From NCBI GenBank assembly GCA_011322715.1, contig DRLX01000236.1, positions 1 through 8,858 of the forward strand: a stretch of 8,858 nt of DNA, in the 5' to 3' direction. The notes beneath the pieces were generated by a model. The model searched no databases. It was not told the origin of the DNA and worked only from the letters and a program-made list of their open reading frames with translations. Position 1 is the first letter of the stretch; the number at the start of each line of letters is the position of its first letter. Positions 1 to 6,299 of this stretch are shown here, piece after piece. Source of the DNA: Desulfobulbaceae bacterium (GTDB lineage Bacteria > Desulfobacterota > Desulfobulbia > Desulfobulbales > Desulfobulbaceae). The position numbers and the translations under genes are program-made.

Positions 1-9
1 CTTTAGGTC

Positions 10-139
10 ACCTTGAAAATTGCTGTTTTGCTCAATTTCTCTGTTACAGTAAAAAATAAAATGCTCAATCTCCTGATATGATGCGCTTTTATTTTTCATT
101 GTTCCTTGAACTTGAACAAAATATCTACTTTTTCAAGGT
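10..139. repeat. 10-bp inverted repeat flanking the ychJ leader
   Basis: ACCTTGAAAA at 10-19 is the exact reverse complement of TTTTCAAGGT at 130-139. Between them lies a shorter hairpin, TTGTTC (99-104) with GAACAA (114-119), whose loop region also carries the tandem TTGAACTTGAAC at 106-117. There is no T-run after the small hairpin, so it does not look like a standard intrinsic terminator. It may be a leader structure or a pair of operator half-sites, but in AT-rich DNA a 10-bp repeat can arise by chance. Confidence 0.35.
74..82 (+). promoter_or_regulatory. ychJ: Candidate extended -10 promoter for ychJ
   Basis: TGATATGAT at 74-82 matches the extended -10 pattern TGnTATAAT with one mismatch in the hexamer. 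No convincing -35 box lies 17 bases upstream, where the sequence is A-rich (about 54-59). The predicted start of transcription would be near 89, giving a leader of about 70 bases that contains the small hairpin at 99-119. This is the best promoter-like site in the first 160 bases, but the evidence is the motif alone. Confidence 0.3.
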
Positions 140-160
140 CCCCATTGAGAAGGAAAGATC

Positions 161-640
161 ATGGTGACGAACAGGAAATGTCCCTGTGGCTCCGGAGAAT
201 CGTTTAACCGATGCTGCAGCCCCTATCTATCCGGAATTACAGACCCGGTCAACCCTGAACAACTCATGCGTTCCAGATACACGGCCAACGTAGAGCAGGA
301 CCAGGCGTATTTACTCAAGACCTGGCATCCTTCGACCAGACCCGGCCACATTGGCGGCTTCAGCCATTGGTGCGGGTTGCGGATCATTGCGGTACAGGGC
401 GGTGGCCCTGGAGACAGTGAGGGCACGGTCGAATTTCGGGCCATGTACAGAGAAGGGGAAATTTTGGGCTGTTTGCATGAAAAGAGTCGTTTCATCCGGG
501 AGGCGGGCCGCTGGTATTATCTCGATGGTGAGATCATTGCATCGGGACCGTTTGCGCAGGCAAAGGTTGGGAGAAATGCCCCCTGTCCCTGCGGTAGCGG
601 CAGGAAATATAAAAAATGTTGCCTCAAAAAAGGCAGGTAA
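161..640 (+). CDS. ychJ: YchJ family protein with two SEC-C zinc motifs
   Basis: This 159-residue protein belongs to the YchJ (UPF0225) family, whose biochemical role is not established; the SEC-C motif is a small zinc-binding module also found at the SecA C terminus. An N-terminal SEC-C motif, CPCGSGESFNRCC, spans residues 7-19 (Cys7, Cys9, Cys18, Cys19). A second, CPCGSGRKYKKCC, spans 142-154 and ends the protein. Between them is the typical YchJ core: LMRSRYTA (35-42), TWHPSTRP (54-61), GTVEFRAMYR (88-97) and HEKSRF...GRWYYLDG (106-123). The length is normal for the family. The ATG start is supported by AGGA at 151-154, six bases upstream. It is cytoplasmic, with no signal peptide. The next gene starts 60 bases on in the same direction and may be co-transcribed. 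Family assignment is firm; function is not. Confidence 0.93.
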   Translation: MVTNRKCPCGSGESFNRCCSPYLSGITDPVNPEQLMRSRYTANVEQDQAYLLKTWHPSTRPGHIGGFSHWCGLRIIAVQGGGPGDSEGTVEFRAMYREGEILGCLHEKSRFIREAGRWYYLDGEIIASGPFAQAKVGRNAPCPCGSGRKYKKCCLKKGR

Positions 641-700
641 AAAGCATTTCGTTTGCTGAAAACAGACAGATGCGAGAAATTAATAAACGGAGGACTCTGT

Positions 701-949
701 ATGAACATGAACAGTGCATGGACAAAGATCCTGTTGCTTGTCCTCGGCGGCATGGCGGTTGTGTTATTGAGCGGAGCAAAGGGTGCTGACCAATCGGTTG
801 AAAAAGCCGGCGTCGAGGTTGGCAGGTATCAGATGGAAGTTGTGGTGCGGGACAGGATCACCCAGATTTATGTGATGGACACAACAACCGGTACGGTAAA
901 ATGGGTGGATTCCATGAATACACCCTTTACCGGTATGAAAGGTGATTGA
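701..949 (+). CDS. Small exported or membrane-anchored protein, unknown function
   Basis: An 82-residue protein that I do not recognise. The ATG at 701 is preferred over an in-frame upstream ATG at 653, because GGAGG at 689-693 sits seven bases before it and because the protein then begins with a proper signal sequence. Residues 1-8 are polar and include one ATG repeat, residues 9-25 form a hydrophobic segment (TKILLLVLGGMAVVLL), and SGAKGAD offers a signal-peptidase-I-like cut. There is no lipobox cysteine. The mature part of about 50 residues contains GRYQ (about 42-45) and an acidic turn VMDTTTGTVKWVD (about 58-70), like short beta-hairpin domains that read D-T-x-T-G-x-V-K-W. It lies 60 bases after ychJ and converges on the ABC operon. 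It is likely periplasmic; function unknown. Confidence 0.72.
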   Translation: MNMNSAWTKILLLVLGGMAVVLLSGAKGADQSVEKAGVEVGRYQMEVVVRDRITQIYVMDTTTGTVKWVDSMNTPFTGMKGD

Positions 950-965
950 GGTCGGACGTGCAGGC

Positions 966-1023
966 ATGCCGGCATATTATGGGCTCTGCCGGGATGAAGA
1001 CCGGCGGAAAGGCAGCGCTTTCC
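966..1023. terminator. Cluster of small inverted repeats between convergent genes
   Basis: The 74-base gap between the plus-strand small gene and the end of the minus-strand operon contains three adjacent dyads. They are the perfect palindrome ATGCCGGCAT (966-975), a GCCGG/CCGGC stem (988-992 with 1001-1005), and GGAAAG/CTTTCC (1006-1011 with 1018-1023), the last lying directly against the stop codon of the permease gene. None is followed by a run of T on either strand, so this is not a textbook intrinsic terminator. A role in stopping transcription or protecting the 3' ends of converging messages is inferred from position only. Confidence 0.3.
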
Positions 1024-1980
1024 CTAAACCTGCCGGTAATTTTTGCCCAGGGCATCGGGTGGGTCACCGCTGAGAAGACGCAGAAGGAAAAATTTCCTGC
1101 CCTTGTTGTCTCTGCCGAGATGAACCAGGACCAGAGTAAAGATCATAAGCGGGAAGGGCGCCACTTGGAAGATCTGCGCAGGGATGGACGGAAAAATATC
1201 CTGCAGGAAGATGCCGCTCATTTGCAGGAAACCGAAGAGATAGGCGCCAAAGGCCACTTTCAGGGGATGCCAGCCGCCGAAGATAACCAGGGCCAGGGCG
1301 ATCCATCCCATGCCTTCGCATCCCTGCGGTCGTCCCCAGCCCGGCTTGATCGCCAGGGAAAAGGCGGCGCCGGCAAGACCGATCAGGGCTCCGCCGAGAA
1401 GCGTGTAGATGGTCTGTATCTTCCTGGGCTGAATACCACGGGCCCAGCAGGCCTCGGGATTTTCTCCCACGCAGCGCAGGACAAGTCCCTGCGGGGTCCG
1501 GTAGATGAAAAACCAGAGCAGGGGGATGGCGATAAAGCTGGTGTAGACAATCAGTGAGTGCTGGAAGAATACGGGGCCGATGATAGGCAGGTCCGCCAGT
1601 ATAGGCACAGGGACGATGGATAACTGCGGCCCGGCAGTACGGGCAAAGGGTGCCCCCAGAAAGTAGGCCAGGTCACGGCAGAGAAAGGTCAGGGCAAATC
1701 CCACCGCCACCTGCGATTGGCCGAGATATATACTGATCACCACAAGAACCAGGGTGGCGAGCATGCCGGTCCCTGCAGCGGCGGCAAAGCCGACGACCAT
1801 GGAACCGGTGCGGGCGGCGACGACAAAACCGGCCATGGCCGAGAGAAGAATGGCACCGTCCAGGGACAGATTGATAACACCTGCTTTCTCGGTCAGGGTC
1901 TCCCCCAGGGCGGCCAGAATAAGGGGTGCCGCCGAGGAGGCGATGCCCGCCAGAAAAACAGCGGCGGAAATCTCCATCAT
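1024..1980 (-). CDS. ABC importer permease, BMP-type (second permease)
   Basis: This 318-residue inner-membrane permease belongs to the branched-chain/ribose permease superfamily (BPD_transp_2), in the subgroup that works with BMP-type binding proteins (like B. subtilis NupQ). The family motif TEKAGVINLSLDGAILLSA lies at about residues 30-48. The coupling-loop motif VGENPEACWARGI, which docks on the ATPase, is near 180-192 and is followed by glycine-rich helices (GGALIGLAGAAFS). Alternating hydrophobic stretches suggest 8-10 membrane helices. It pairs with the permease gene just upstream, overlapping its stop by four bases (ATGA, 1977-1980), which implies translational coupling. GGAGG lies 5 bases before the first ATG and 8 before a second adjacent ATG, so either methionine could be the start. 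It is the last gene of the operon. The substrate cannot be read from the sequence. Confidence 0.92.
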   Translation of the reverse strand: MMEISAAVFLAGIASSAAPLILAALGETLTEKAGVINLSLDGAILLSAMAGFVVAARTGSMVVGFAAAAGTGMLATLVLVVISIYLGQSQVAVGFALTFLCRDLAYFLGAPFARTAGPQLSIVPVPILADLPIIGPVFFQHSLIVYTSFIAIPLLWFFIYRTPQGLVLRCVGENPEACWARGIQPRKIQTIYTLLGGALIGLAGAAFSLAIKPGWGRPQGCEGMGWIALALVIFGGWHPLKVAFGAYLFGFLQMSGIFLQDIFPSIPAQIFQVAPFPLMIFTLVLVHLGRDNKGRKFFLLRLLSGDPPDALGKNYRQV

Positions 1981-3020
1981 CCCTGCCTCCGCGTGCGCAG
2001 CCCATGGACCAGAAGGGCGCTCAGCACGCAGGCACCCTGAATGACCCCGGACAGTGACGAGTCAATCCGGAGCATGATCGGCAACTGGATGGAACCCGCT
2101 GCCAGCCATGCAAAAAACAGGGTAATCAGGGGGACCGGCAGGGACTTGTAATTTGCCAGCATTACCACCAAAAGGCCAAGGTAGCCGTAACCACTTGATA
2201 TGGATGGGATTAAACGGTGATAGACGCCGGTGACCTGGAGGCCGCCCGCCAGTCCGGCCAGCGCGCCACCGACCATGATGGCAAACAGGCCGTAACGATC
2301 GGCATGTATATGAAAAAGTCGTGAGGCTTCCGGGTTGAGGCCCACGGCCTTGACCTTGAGCCCGAATCGGGTGTGATTGAGAAACAGCCGGCTGAGGATA
2401 AAGACGGCAATGGCGGTAATAAGCGCTGCCGGTGCCACCCGCCAACCGACGGGCGTAGGCAGCCACAGGTTGCGGGCAAAGATATCGGTTCCACTCATCG
2501 AAGCGATGCCCGCCCGTTTCCAGGGGCCGAAAATCAGATACAGGATAATGCCCTGGGCCACAAAGTTCAGACCAAGACCCCCGAAGATCTCATTGACTCC
2601 ACCCCGGCTTTTCAGGATACCGGCCAGCAGGCCCCACAGGCTGCCACCGATGCAGGCGGCAGCCATGGCGGCAATTATTGTAATTGGAGGCGGCAGAAAA
2701 CCCGGATTCATGCGCAGGAGAATAGTGGCCCCAATGGCGCCCATGACCACCTGACCCTCAATACCGATATTCCAGAGACCGGCCCTGAAGGTGAAGAGCA
2801 GACCGCAGGAGCAGAGCAGCAGCGGCACCCAGATGGAAAGCAGTTGCGAAAACTTGAGCCACGAAGTCAGTGAACCCGCAGCCATGGCCCGTATGATGGC
2901 AATTGGTGAGAAATCAAGGGCGAAGAGGAGCAGGCAGACCGTACCGGTAGCAAGAAGGATTATCGGGACACTCTGCAGGATTGCCGCCCCCGCCCGGGCC
3001 TGGATGGATCTGCTCTTCAT
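1977..3020 (-). CDS. ABC importer permease, BMP-type (first permease)
   Basis: This 347-residue inner-membrane permease is of the NupP/YufP type. A positively charged N terminus (MKSRSIQAR) is followed by a first hydrophobic helix. The signature FRAGLWNIGIEGQ lies near residues 76-88, a GVNEIFGGLGLNFVA helix near 141-155, and the ATPase-docking loop VGLNPEASRLFHI near 226-238. The last third is hydrophobic with the usual GGALAGLAGG stretch. Two start codons are adjacent: GTG at 3023 and ATG at 3020. I chose ATG; neither has a strong Shine-Dalgarno. The gene starts six bases beyond the ATPase stop and overlaps the next permease by four bases, so it is most likely translated by coupling. With the second permease it forms the heterodimeric membrane channel of the importer. 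Confidence 0.92.
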   Translation of the reverse strand: MKSRSIQARAGAAILQSVPIILLATGTVCLLLFALDFSPIAIIRAMAAGSLTSWLKFSQLLSIWVPLLLCSCGLLFTFRAGLWNIGIEGQVVMGAIGATILLRMNPGFLPPPITIIAAMAAACIGGSLWGLLAGILKSRGGVNEIFGGLGLNFVAQGIILYLIFGPWKRAGIASMSGTDIFARNLWLPTPVGWRVAPAALITAIAVFILSRLFLNHTRFGLKVKAVGLNPEASRLFHIHADRYGLFAIMVGGALAGLAGGLQVTGVYHRLIPSISSGYGYLGLLVVMLANYKSLPVPLITLFFAWLAAGSIQLPIMLRIDSSLSGVIQGACVLSALLVHGLRTRRQG

Positions 3021-3026
3021 CACGGG

Positions 3027-4451
3027 TCACACCCGGCCGGTTATGGCACGGGAAACTTCCCGGTAACCGGTTTGATCCGTCGGCCGGTCAAGGATGATGG
3101 CGCCGTTATAAAAGACAAGGACCCGGTCCGCCTGCTCCATGATATCGTCAAGCTCGGGTGAGGCAAATATTATGGCCCCGTTGTCGGGCAGGTGGCTGCG
3201 CAGATAGTGCCAGGTCCACCTGCCGGACTGCAGGTCCAGGCCCCTGGTCGGATGTTCAAGCAGGATGAGTCTTGCCTGCGGGGGGATAAGCGAAAGCAGG
3301 AGCCGTTGCTGGTTGCCGCCGGAAAGACCTTCGGCCATGGTGTCAGGGGTGCCGATGATGGAAAAGGTGTTAATCGCCTTTTTGGTTTCGTCCCGGCCGC
3401 AGCCGCTGTGAATGAAAAAAGGCGTGGCCCCGGCCAGTAGTTGATGTTCACGGACCGTCAACCCGGCAATCAAGCCTTTGCCGAGCCGGTCGGCGGGCAG
3501 GAAAACCCGCATCACATCCTCCACGTCGGCGTCCGGCAGGCTGACCCTGCCCTGTTCCGGGCTGAGCAGCCCATAGGCCATCTGCAGAAAAATTGACTGG
3601 CCGGAACCGTCAAGTCCGGCCAGGCCGACGATCTCTCCTTCATGAATTGTGGTGTTGATCCGGTCCAGGCCGACCCGTCCCGCCGTGGTTGAGACCTCTT
3701 CCATGGTGAGTATCGGTTTGCCGGGTGTTCGTCTGGGCGGGCGGGAACTCCTGGTCGGCAGGGCGGCAAACATGGCCTGGAGCAGTTGCTCTTCATTAAA
3801 GGGTTTTTCCTGTTCTCCTGCCGGTTTTCCATGTCGCAGAATGGTCACCCGGTCGCAGAGGCTGTGAATTTCCGCAAGTTTATGGGAAACCAGGATAATG
3901 GCCTTGCCTTCATCGCGTAGCCGGCGAAGGGTGCCAAACAGCAGTTTCTGTTGTTCGCCGGAGATTCCGGTCGTTGGCTCGTCCAGGATCAGTATCCTGC
4001 ACTGGTCCCGAATAAGACGCATCAGTTCCACCTGCTGCCGCTCACCGACGGTCAGCTTTCCCTGCCGGGAGGACGGATTCAAGGTAAATCCGAACTTGTT
4101 GCTGAGGCGGGTGATGATCTCGGCCTGACGCTGTGGATTGGTGTCGGCCGCCGCTGCCATGAAGTTGTCAAGTACGCTGAGCTTCGGAAAGTCGAGCGGT
4201 TCCTGGTACAGCATGCCGATGCCGAGTTTTCGGGCAGCCTCCGGCGTTTTCAGGGCAACCTCCCGACCGTCCAGCAGGATACTACCCGAGGTCCTGGCGA
4301 TAAAACCGGTGAGGATCTTCATCAGGGTGGATTTCCCGGCCCCGTTTTCACCGATAATGCCGTGGATGGAACCGGGCCGGACATGCAGATTCACCCCCTG
4401 CAGGGCCTTGACCTTGCCGAATGTTTTGTGGATATTGACAAGTTGTATCAT
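3027..4451 (-). CDS. BMP-type ABC importer ATPase, two nucleotide-binding domains
   Basis: This 474-residue cytoplasmic ATPase has two fused ABC domains, as in RbsA/MglA and NupO, and powers import through the two permeases encoded downstream. Domain 1 is complete: Walker A GENGAGKST (34-42), Q-loop Gln83, signature LTVGE (133-137), Walker B ILILDEPT (153-160, catalytic Glu158) and switch His190. Domain 2 has a normal signature LSGGNQQR (376-383) and PTRGLD (401-406). Its Walker A is degenerate, GLDGSGQS (279-286) with Gln in place of Lys, and it has His400 after the Walker B glutamate and no switch histidine. Such asymmetry is common in this family. FLPADRLGKGL (317-327) matches the family's PEDR block. 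The length is slightly short against about 500. The ATG at 4451 has only a weak Shine-Dalgarno. It lies 98 bases after the binding-protein gene. Confidence 0.94.
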   Translation of the reverse strand: MIQLVNIHKTFGKVKALQGVNLHVRPGSIHGIIGENGAGKSTLMKILTGFIARTSGSILLDGREVALKTPEAARKLGIGMLYQEPLDFPKLSVLDNFMAAAADTNPQRQAEIITRLSNKFGFTLNPSSRQGKLTVGERQQVELMRLIRDQCRILILDEPTTGISGEQQKLLFGTLRRLRDEGKAIILVSHKLAEIHSLCDRVTILRHGKPAGEQEKPFNEEQLLQAMFAALPTRSSRPPRRTPGKPILTMEEVSTTAGRVGLDRINTTIHEGEIVGLAGLDGSGQSIFLQMAYGLLSPEQGRVSLPDADVEDVMRVFLPADRLGKGLIAGLTVREHQLLAGATPFFIHSGCGRDETKKAINTFSIIGTPDTMAEGLSGGNQQRLLLSLIPPQARLILLEHPTRGLDLQSGRWTWHYLRSHLPDNGAIIFASPELDDIMEQADRVLVFYNGAIILDRPTDQTGYREVSRAITGRV

Positions 4452-4524
4452 CAGGATGGCTGTACCTGAACCGCCATGGAAATACGGAAGTATCCAGTCG
4501 GAATACCCCCGGAAGCAATGTCTC

Positions 4525-4541
4525 GGACCAGATGGTGGTCC
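4525..4541 (-). other. Hairpin just after the binding-protein gene
   Basis: GGACCA (4525-4530) and TGGTCC (4536-4541) form a perfect six-pair stem with a five-base loop, ending nine bases past the stop codon of the BMP binding-protein gene on the minus strand. No T-run follows in the direction of transcription. Hairpins at this place in importer operons often protect the abundant binding-protein message or weaken read-through into the ATPase gene. That role is inferred from position here. Confidence 0.4.
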
Positions 4542-4549
4542 CTGGAGGA

Positions 4550-5728
4550 TTATTTGCCGGCGCCTTCCATACCTTCCAGAAGCTTGGGCAGGTTCCAGAT
4601 CTGCTCATCGGTTGCCGTCTCACCTTTTTTCAGAAAAACAGAACCGTCCTGAAAGTTCAGCGGGCCGGTAAACAAGTTGATTGAACCATCGGCCAGCCCG
4701 TGTTGAAAGGTTGCCAGGGCCGCCCTTTGGTTTTTTCCCAGGGCCCGGCCTTCGACAAAGCCGATACTGGAAGTTTCCGGATTGTTGATGTCCTTCCAGT
4801 CCGGGCCGAGCCAGACGAACTGTTTTTTCCATTTGCCGTCCCTGGCCGCCGTTATGAACTGTTTGTAGCCGGGGAGCCAGTTGAAATAGGGAACACCGAG
4901 ACAGGCGTCCGGCGCTTCATTGCAGGCATTTTTAAAGTCATAGGGGATGGCCCATACGGCTTTTCCTGTCTTGCGCCGTTGTCCTGCCATCACCAAGGCC
5001 TCGGTTGTGTCAATCCCCGAGATGACCACGTCATAGCCGGAATCCAGAAGTTGCTTGGTGACCAAGGTCGGGTCGGAAGTTACGCCGGGGATGTTGAACC
5101 AGAAACCGATCCAGCTGACCTTGAATTTCAGATCAGCGGCCGGTTTTTTCAAGACCTTTGTCCAGGCATATTTTGCCCCCAGGAAAGCGGAGGCGGTCAG
5201 GCGTCGTGTTTCCGCGTTGATCAGCGGCCCGAGGTAGGCAATCTTTCCGGTTTTGCTGGTCATGGCAGCGGCAAATCCAGCCATCATTTTGCCGTATTCC
5301 ATCCGGCCCATCAGGTTGGACAGGTTGTTGCCGGTCTTGCCGTGCAGGGCATCGTCGCCGGAAATATGGAGGAAATAGATATCGGGATGCATCATAGCCG
5401 CTTCCCGCATGCCGTCTTTCATGTCATCGGAATTGCCGATAATCAGCCTGGCGCCCTTGGACACCAGGTCATCGACAAGCATGGGGATGGTTATGCCCGG
5501 GCGATCAGCGGGATTGACCTTGTCGATGTAGAGCATCTTTGTATGGGCGACCTCTTTTTCGATTTCTTTAGCGGCCTCGAAATGGGCCTGGCTCCAGCCG
5601 TGATCATTGGCGGGACCGACCATCAGCAGGCCAAAGGTAAAGGTCTTCGCCGTTTCCCGGGCAATGCCCGGAGCGGCAATAAAACACAGGGCCGTTAGAA
5701 GCATGCCGATAATGGTTGCCTTTTTCAT
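4550..5728 (-). CDS. BMP/PnrA-family periplasmic substrate-binding protein
   Basis: This 392-residue periplasmic binding protein of the BMP family (with PnrA/TmpC and Med-like proteins) captures substrate for the ABC importer encoded downstream. A signal peptide covers about residues 1-23 (MKKATIIGMLLTALCF, then APGIA before Arg24). Cys15 lies in an unsuitable lipobox, so a soluble protein cut by signal peptidase I is more likely than a lipoprotein. The mature part opens with the family block FGLLMVGPANDHGWSQAH (32-49). It continues with GARLIIGNSDDM (92-103), HPDIYFLHISG (114-124), MEYGKMMAGFAAAMTSKTGKIAYLG (two parts, about 143-167) and DVVISGIDTTEALV (233-246). Two cysteines, Cys269 and Cys276, in NACNEAPDACLG could form a disulfide. 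The ATG at 5728 is chosen over an in-frame TTG at 5731 because AGGAGG lies six bases upstream. Ligand unknown; nucleosides are typical of the family. Confidence 0.93.
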   Translation of the reverse strand: MKKATIIGMLLTALCFIAAPGIARETAKTFTFGLLMVGPANDHGWSQAHFEAAKEIEKEVAHTKMLYIDKVNPADRPGITIPMLVDDLVSKGARLIIGNSDDMKDGMREAAMMHPDIYFLHISGDDALHGKTGNNLSNLMGRMEYGKMMAGFAAAMTSKTGKIAYLGPLINAETRRLTASAFLGAKYAWTKVLKKPAADLKFKVSWIGFWFNIPGVTSDPTLVTKQLLDSGYDVVISGIDTTEALVMAGQRRKTGKAVWAIPYDFKNACNEAPDACLGVPYFNWLPGYKQFITAARDGKWKKQFVWLGPDWKDINNPETSSIGFVEGRALGKNQRAALATFQHGLADGSINLFTGPLNFQDGSVFLKKGETATDEQIWNLPKLLEGMEGAGK

Positions 5729-5734
5729 CAATTC

Positions 5735-5740
5735 CCTCCT
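5735..5740 (-). promoter_or_regulatory. Strong Shine-Dalgarno of the binding-protein gene
   Basis: Read on the minus strand, AGGAGG is followed by six bases and then ATG (5728-5726). Its first A (5740) is the last base of the TAA stop of the upstream 59-residue gene. This fixes the binding-protein start at 5728 rather than at the TTG three bases upstream, and suggests that translation of the small gene may feed into it. Confidence 0.75.
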
Positions 5741-5919
5741 TATTCTTCGGTAATATACTCTTTGATTTTTTCGTACAGAGACTGGGGGATTTCGGTTGCG
5801 AACATGAAGGCCTCCGCTTCATCCCCGGTGATTTGTTCTTTCACCTCCACGGGAAGCGAGCGGAGAAATGCAACTCTGTCGGGATCGGGTTTTCTTGTGT
5901 TTTTGTCGGTATCGGTCAT
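5740..5919 (-). CDS. 59-residue cytoplasmic protein, unknown, leads the BMP operon
   Basis: A small, soluble, charged protein that I do not recognise. It starts MTDTDKNTRKPDPDRVAF, has a central LPVEVKEQI (22-30) and an acidic helix-like part GDEAEAFMFATEIPQ (32-46), and ends SLYEKIKEYITEE. There is no signal peptide or membrane helix. The ATG at 5919 is chosen because AAGAGGT lies about eight bases upstream. The frame is open back to an ATG at 6093, which would give 117 residues, but that start has no ribosome site and the extension lies in AT-rich spacer with atypical composition. Its stop overlaps the Shine-Dalgarno of the binding-protein gene, so the two are surely co-transcribed. A role linked to the importer is inferred from position only. 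Confidence 0.6.
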   Translation of the reverse strand: MTDTDKNTRKPDPDRVAFLRSLPVEVKEQITGDEAEAFMFATEIPQSLYEKIKEYITEE

Positions 5920-6079
5920 GGGGAGAACCTCTTGGTTGTTGGAATCAGTGTCAACGGAATATTTTTTTCGTAGTCCTTGGTAAAACCGCATCCGGTATTG
6001 TCCGTCCGTCGTTTCCGGTAGGTGGTACCATACATAGATGCGTGCGCGGTAAGCAATAATTTTTTTCGGCAGGGCAACC

Positions 6080-6110
6080 ATTTTATTGTGCATCCAAATT
6101 TATTTTTCAA
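6080..6110 (-). promoter_or_regulatory. Weak candidate promoter for the BMP transporter operon
   Basis: On the minus strand, TTGAAA (6110-6105) and TAAAAT (6085-6080) resemble -35 and -10 boxes, with five matches in the -10 box, but the spacer is 19 bases, longer than the usual 17. Transcription would start near 6073, giving a leader of about 150 bases before the 59-residue gene. TTGACA at 5954-5949 was also considered but has no -10 partner. Low confidence. Confidence 0.22.
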
Positions 6111-6248
6111 TTCACTTCGTGTTTTTTTCTCTGCTCCTCTATAAACCAGCATGTCTGGGCCATATTTTCAGGCCACAGTCACAACAATGACAGCGCAACG
6201 CTGCTATGAGAATAGCTGGGACCAATATCACTTCGTGGGCTATTTTCA

Positions 6249-6278
6249 GATAAAAAGGCGAAAAAATATTTTTTTATC
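6249..6278. repeat. AT-rich inverted repeat over the -35 region
   Basis: GATAAAAA (6249-6256) and TTTTTATC (6271-6278) form an exact eight-base inverted repeat around a 14-base centre. Inside and overlapping it is the perfect palindrome AAAAAATATTTTTT (6261-6274). It lies just upstream of the extended -10 box at 6290, where a -35 box would be. It could be an operator, a curved-DNA or UP-type element, or chance in A/T-rich sequence. Confidence 0.35.
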
Positions 6279-6289
6279 GAATCATTCTC

Positions 6290-6298
6290 TGGTATACT
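6290..6298 (+). promoter_or_regulatory. Extended -10 promoter for the dGTPase-ClC operon
   Basis: TGGTATACT at 6290-6298 is a strong extended -10 element (TG, one base, then TATACT, five of six matches). The -35 region (about 6270-6275) is a T-run and not a consensus hexamer, which is normal for extended -10 promoters. Upstream A and T tracts (6251-6276) could act as an UP element. Transcription would start near 6305, about 150 bases before the likely start codon of the dGTPase-like gene. Confidence 0.5.
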
Positions 6299-6299
6299 G

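Larger units (their letters stand above)
5920..6289. other. AT-rich divergent spacer with clustered small hairpins
   Basis: I see no convincing gene here. Short open frames occur on the minus strand (up to 6152), but their translations are lysine-rich and lack ribosome sites. The stretch from 6146 to 6216 has adjacent perfect dyads: CCAG/CTGG (6146-6149 with 6155-6158), CAGCG/CGCTG with a three-base loop (6191-6203), and GCTAT-GAGA-ATAGC, a GNRA-type tetraloop hairpin (6203-6216). TCACTTCGTG occurs twice (6112-6121 and 6228-6237) and TATTTTCAG twice (6163-6171 and 6241-6249). It separates divergent operons, so promoters and operators for both are expected here. Confidence 0.4.

Noticed and set aside
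161..640. A fragment of SecA because of the SEC-C motif
   Set aside because: The central YchJ core and a second SEC-C motif at the other end identify a complete YchJ protein.
946..1557. A 203-residue plus-strand open frame over the second permease
   Set aside because: It is antisense to a clear permease gene; its translation is rich in Gly, Gln and Lys with no recognisable domain, as expected from the shadow of GC-rich coding DNA.
4700..5698. A 332-residue plus-strand open frame opposite the binding-protein gene
   Set aside because: Long, but exactly antisense to a convincing BMP protein. Its translation (many Gly, His, Phe and Val) has no motif and no ribosome site, so the length follows from the codon bias of the true gene.
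5740..6093. A 117-residue form of the small leader protein
   Set aside because: The ATG at 6093 lacks a Shine-Dalgarno and the extra 58 residues come from AT-rich spacer of unlike composition; the ATG at 5919 has a fitting ribosome site.
5916..6152. A 78-residue minus-strand open frame in the spacer
   Set aside because: Lys/Arg-rich translation without a recognisable domain, overlapping the 59-residue gene start in another frame.
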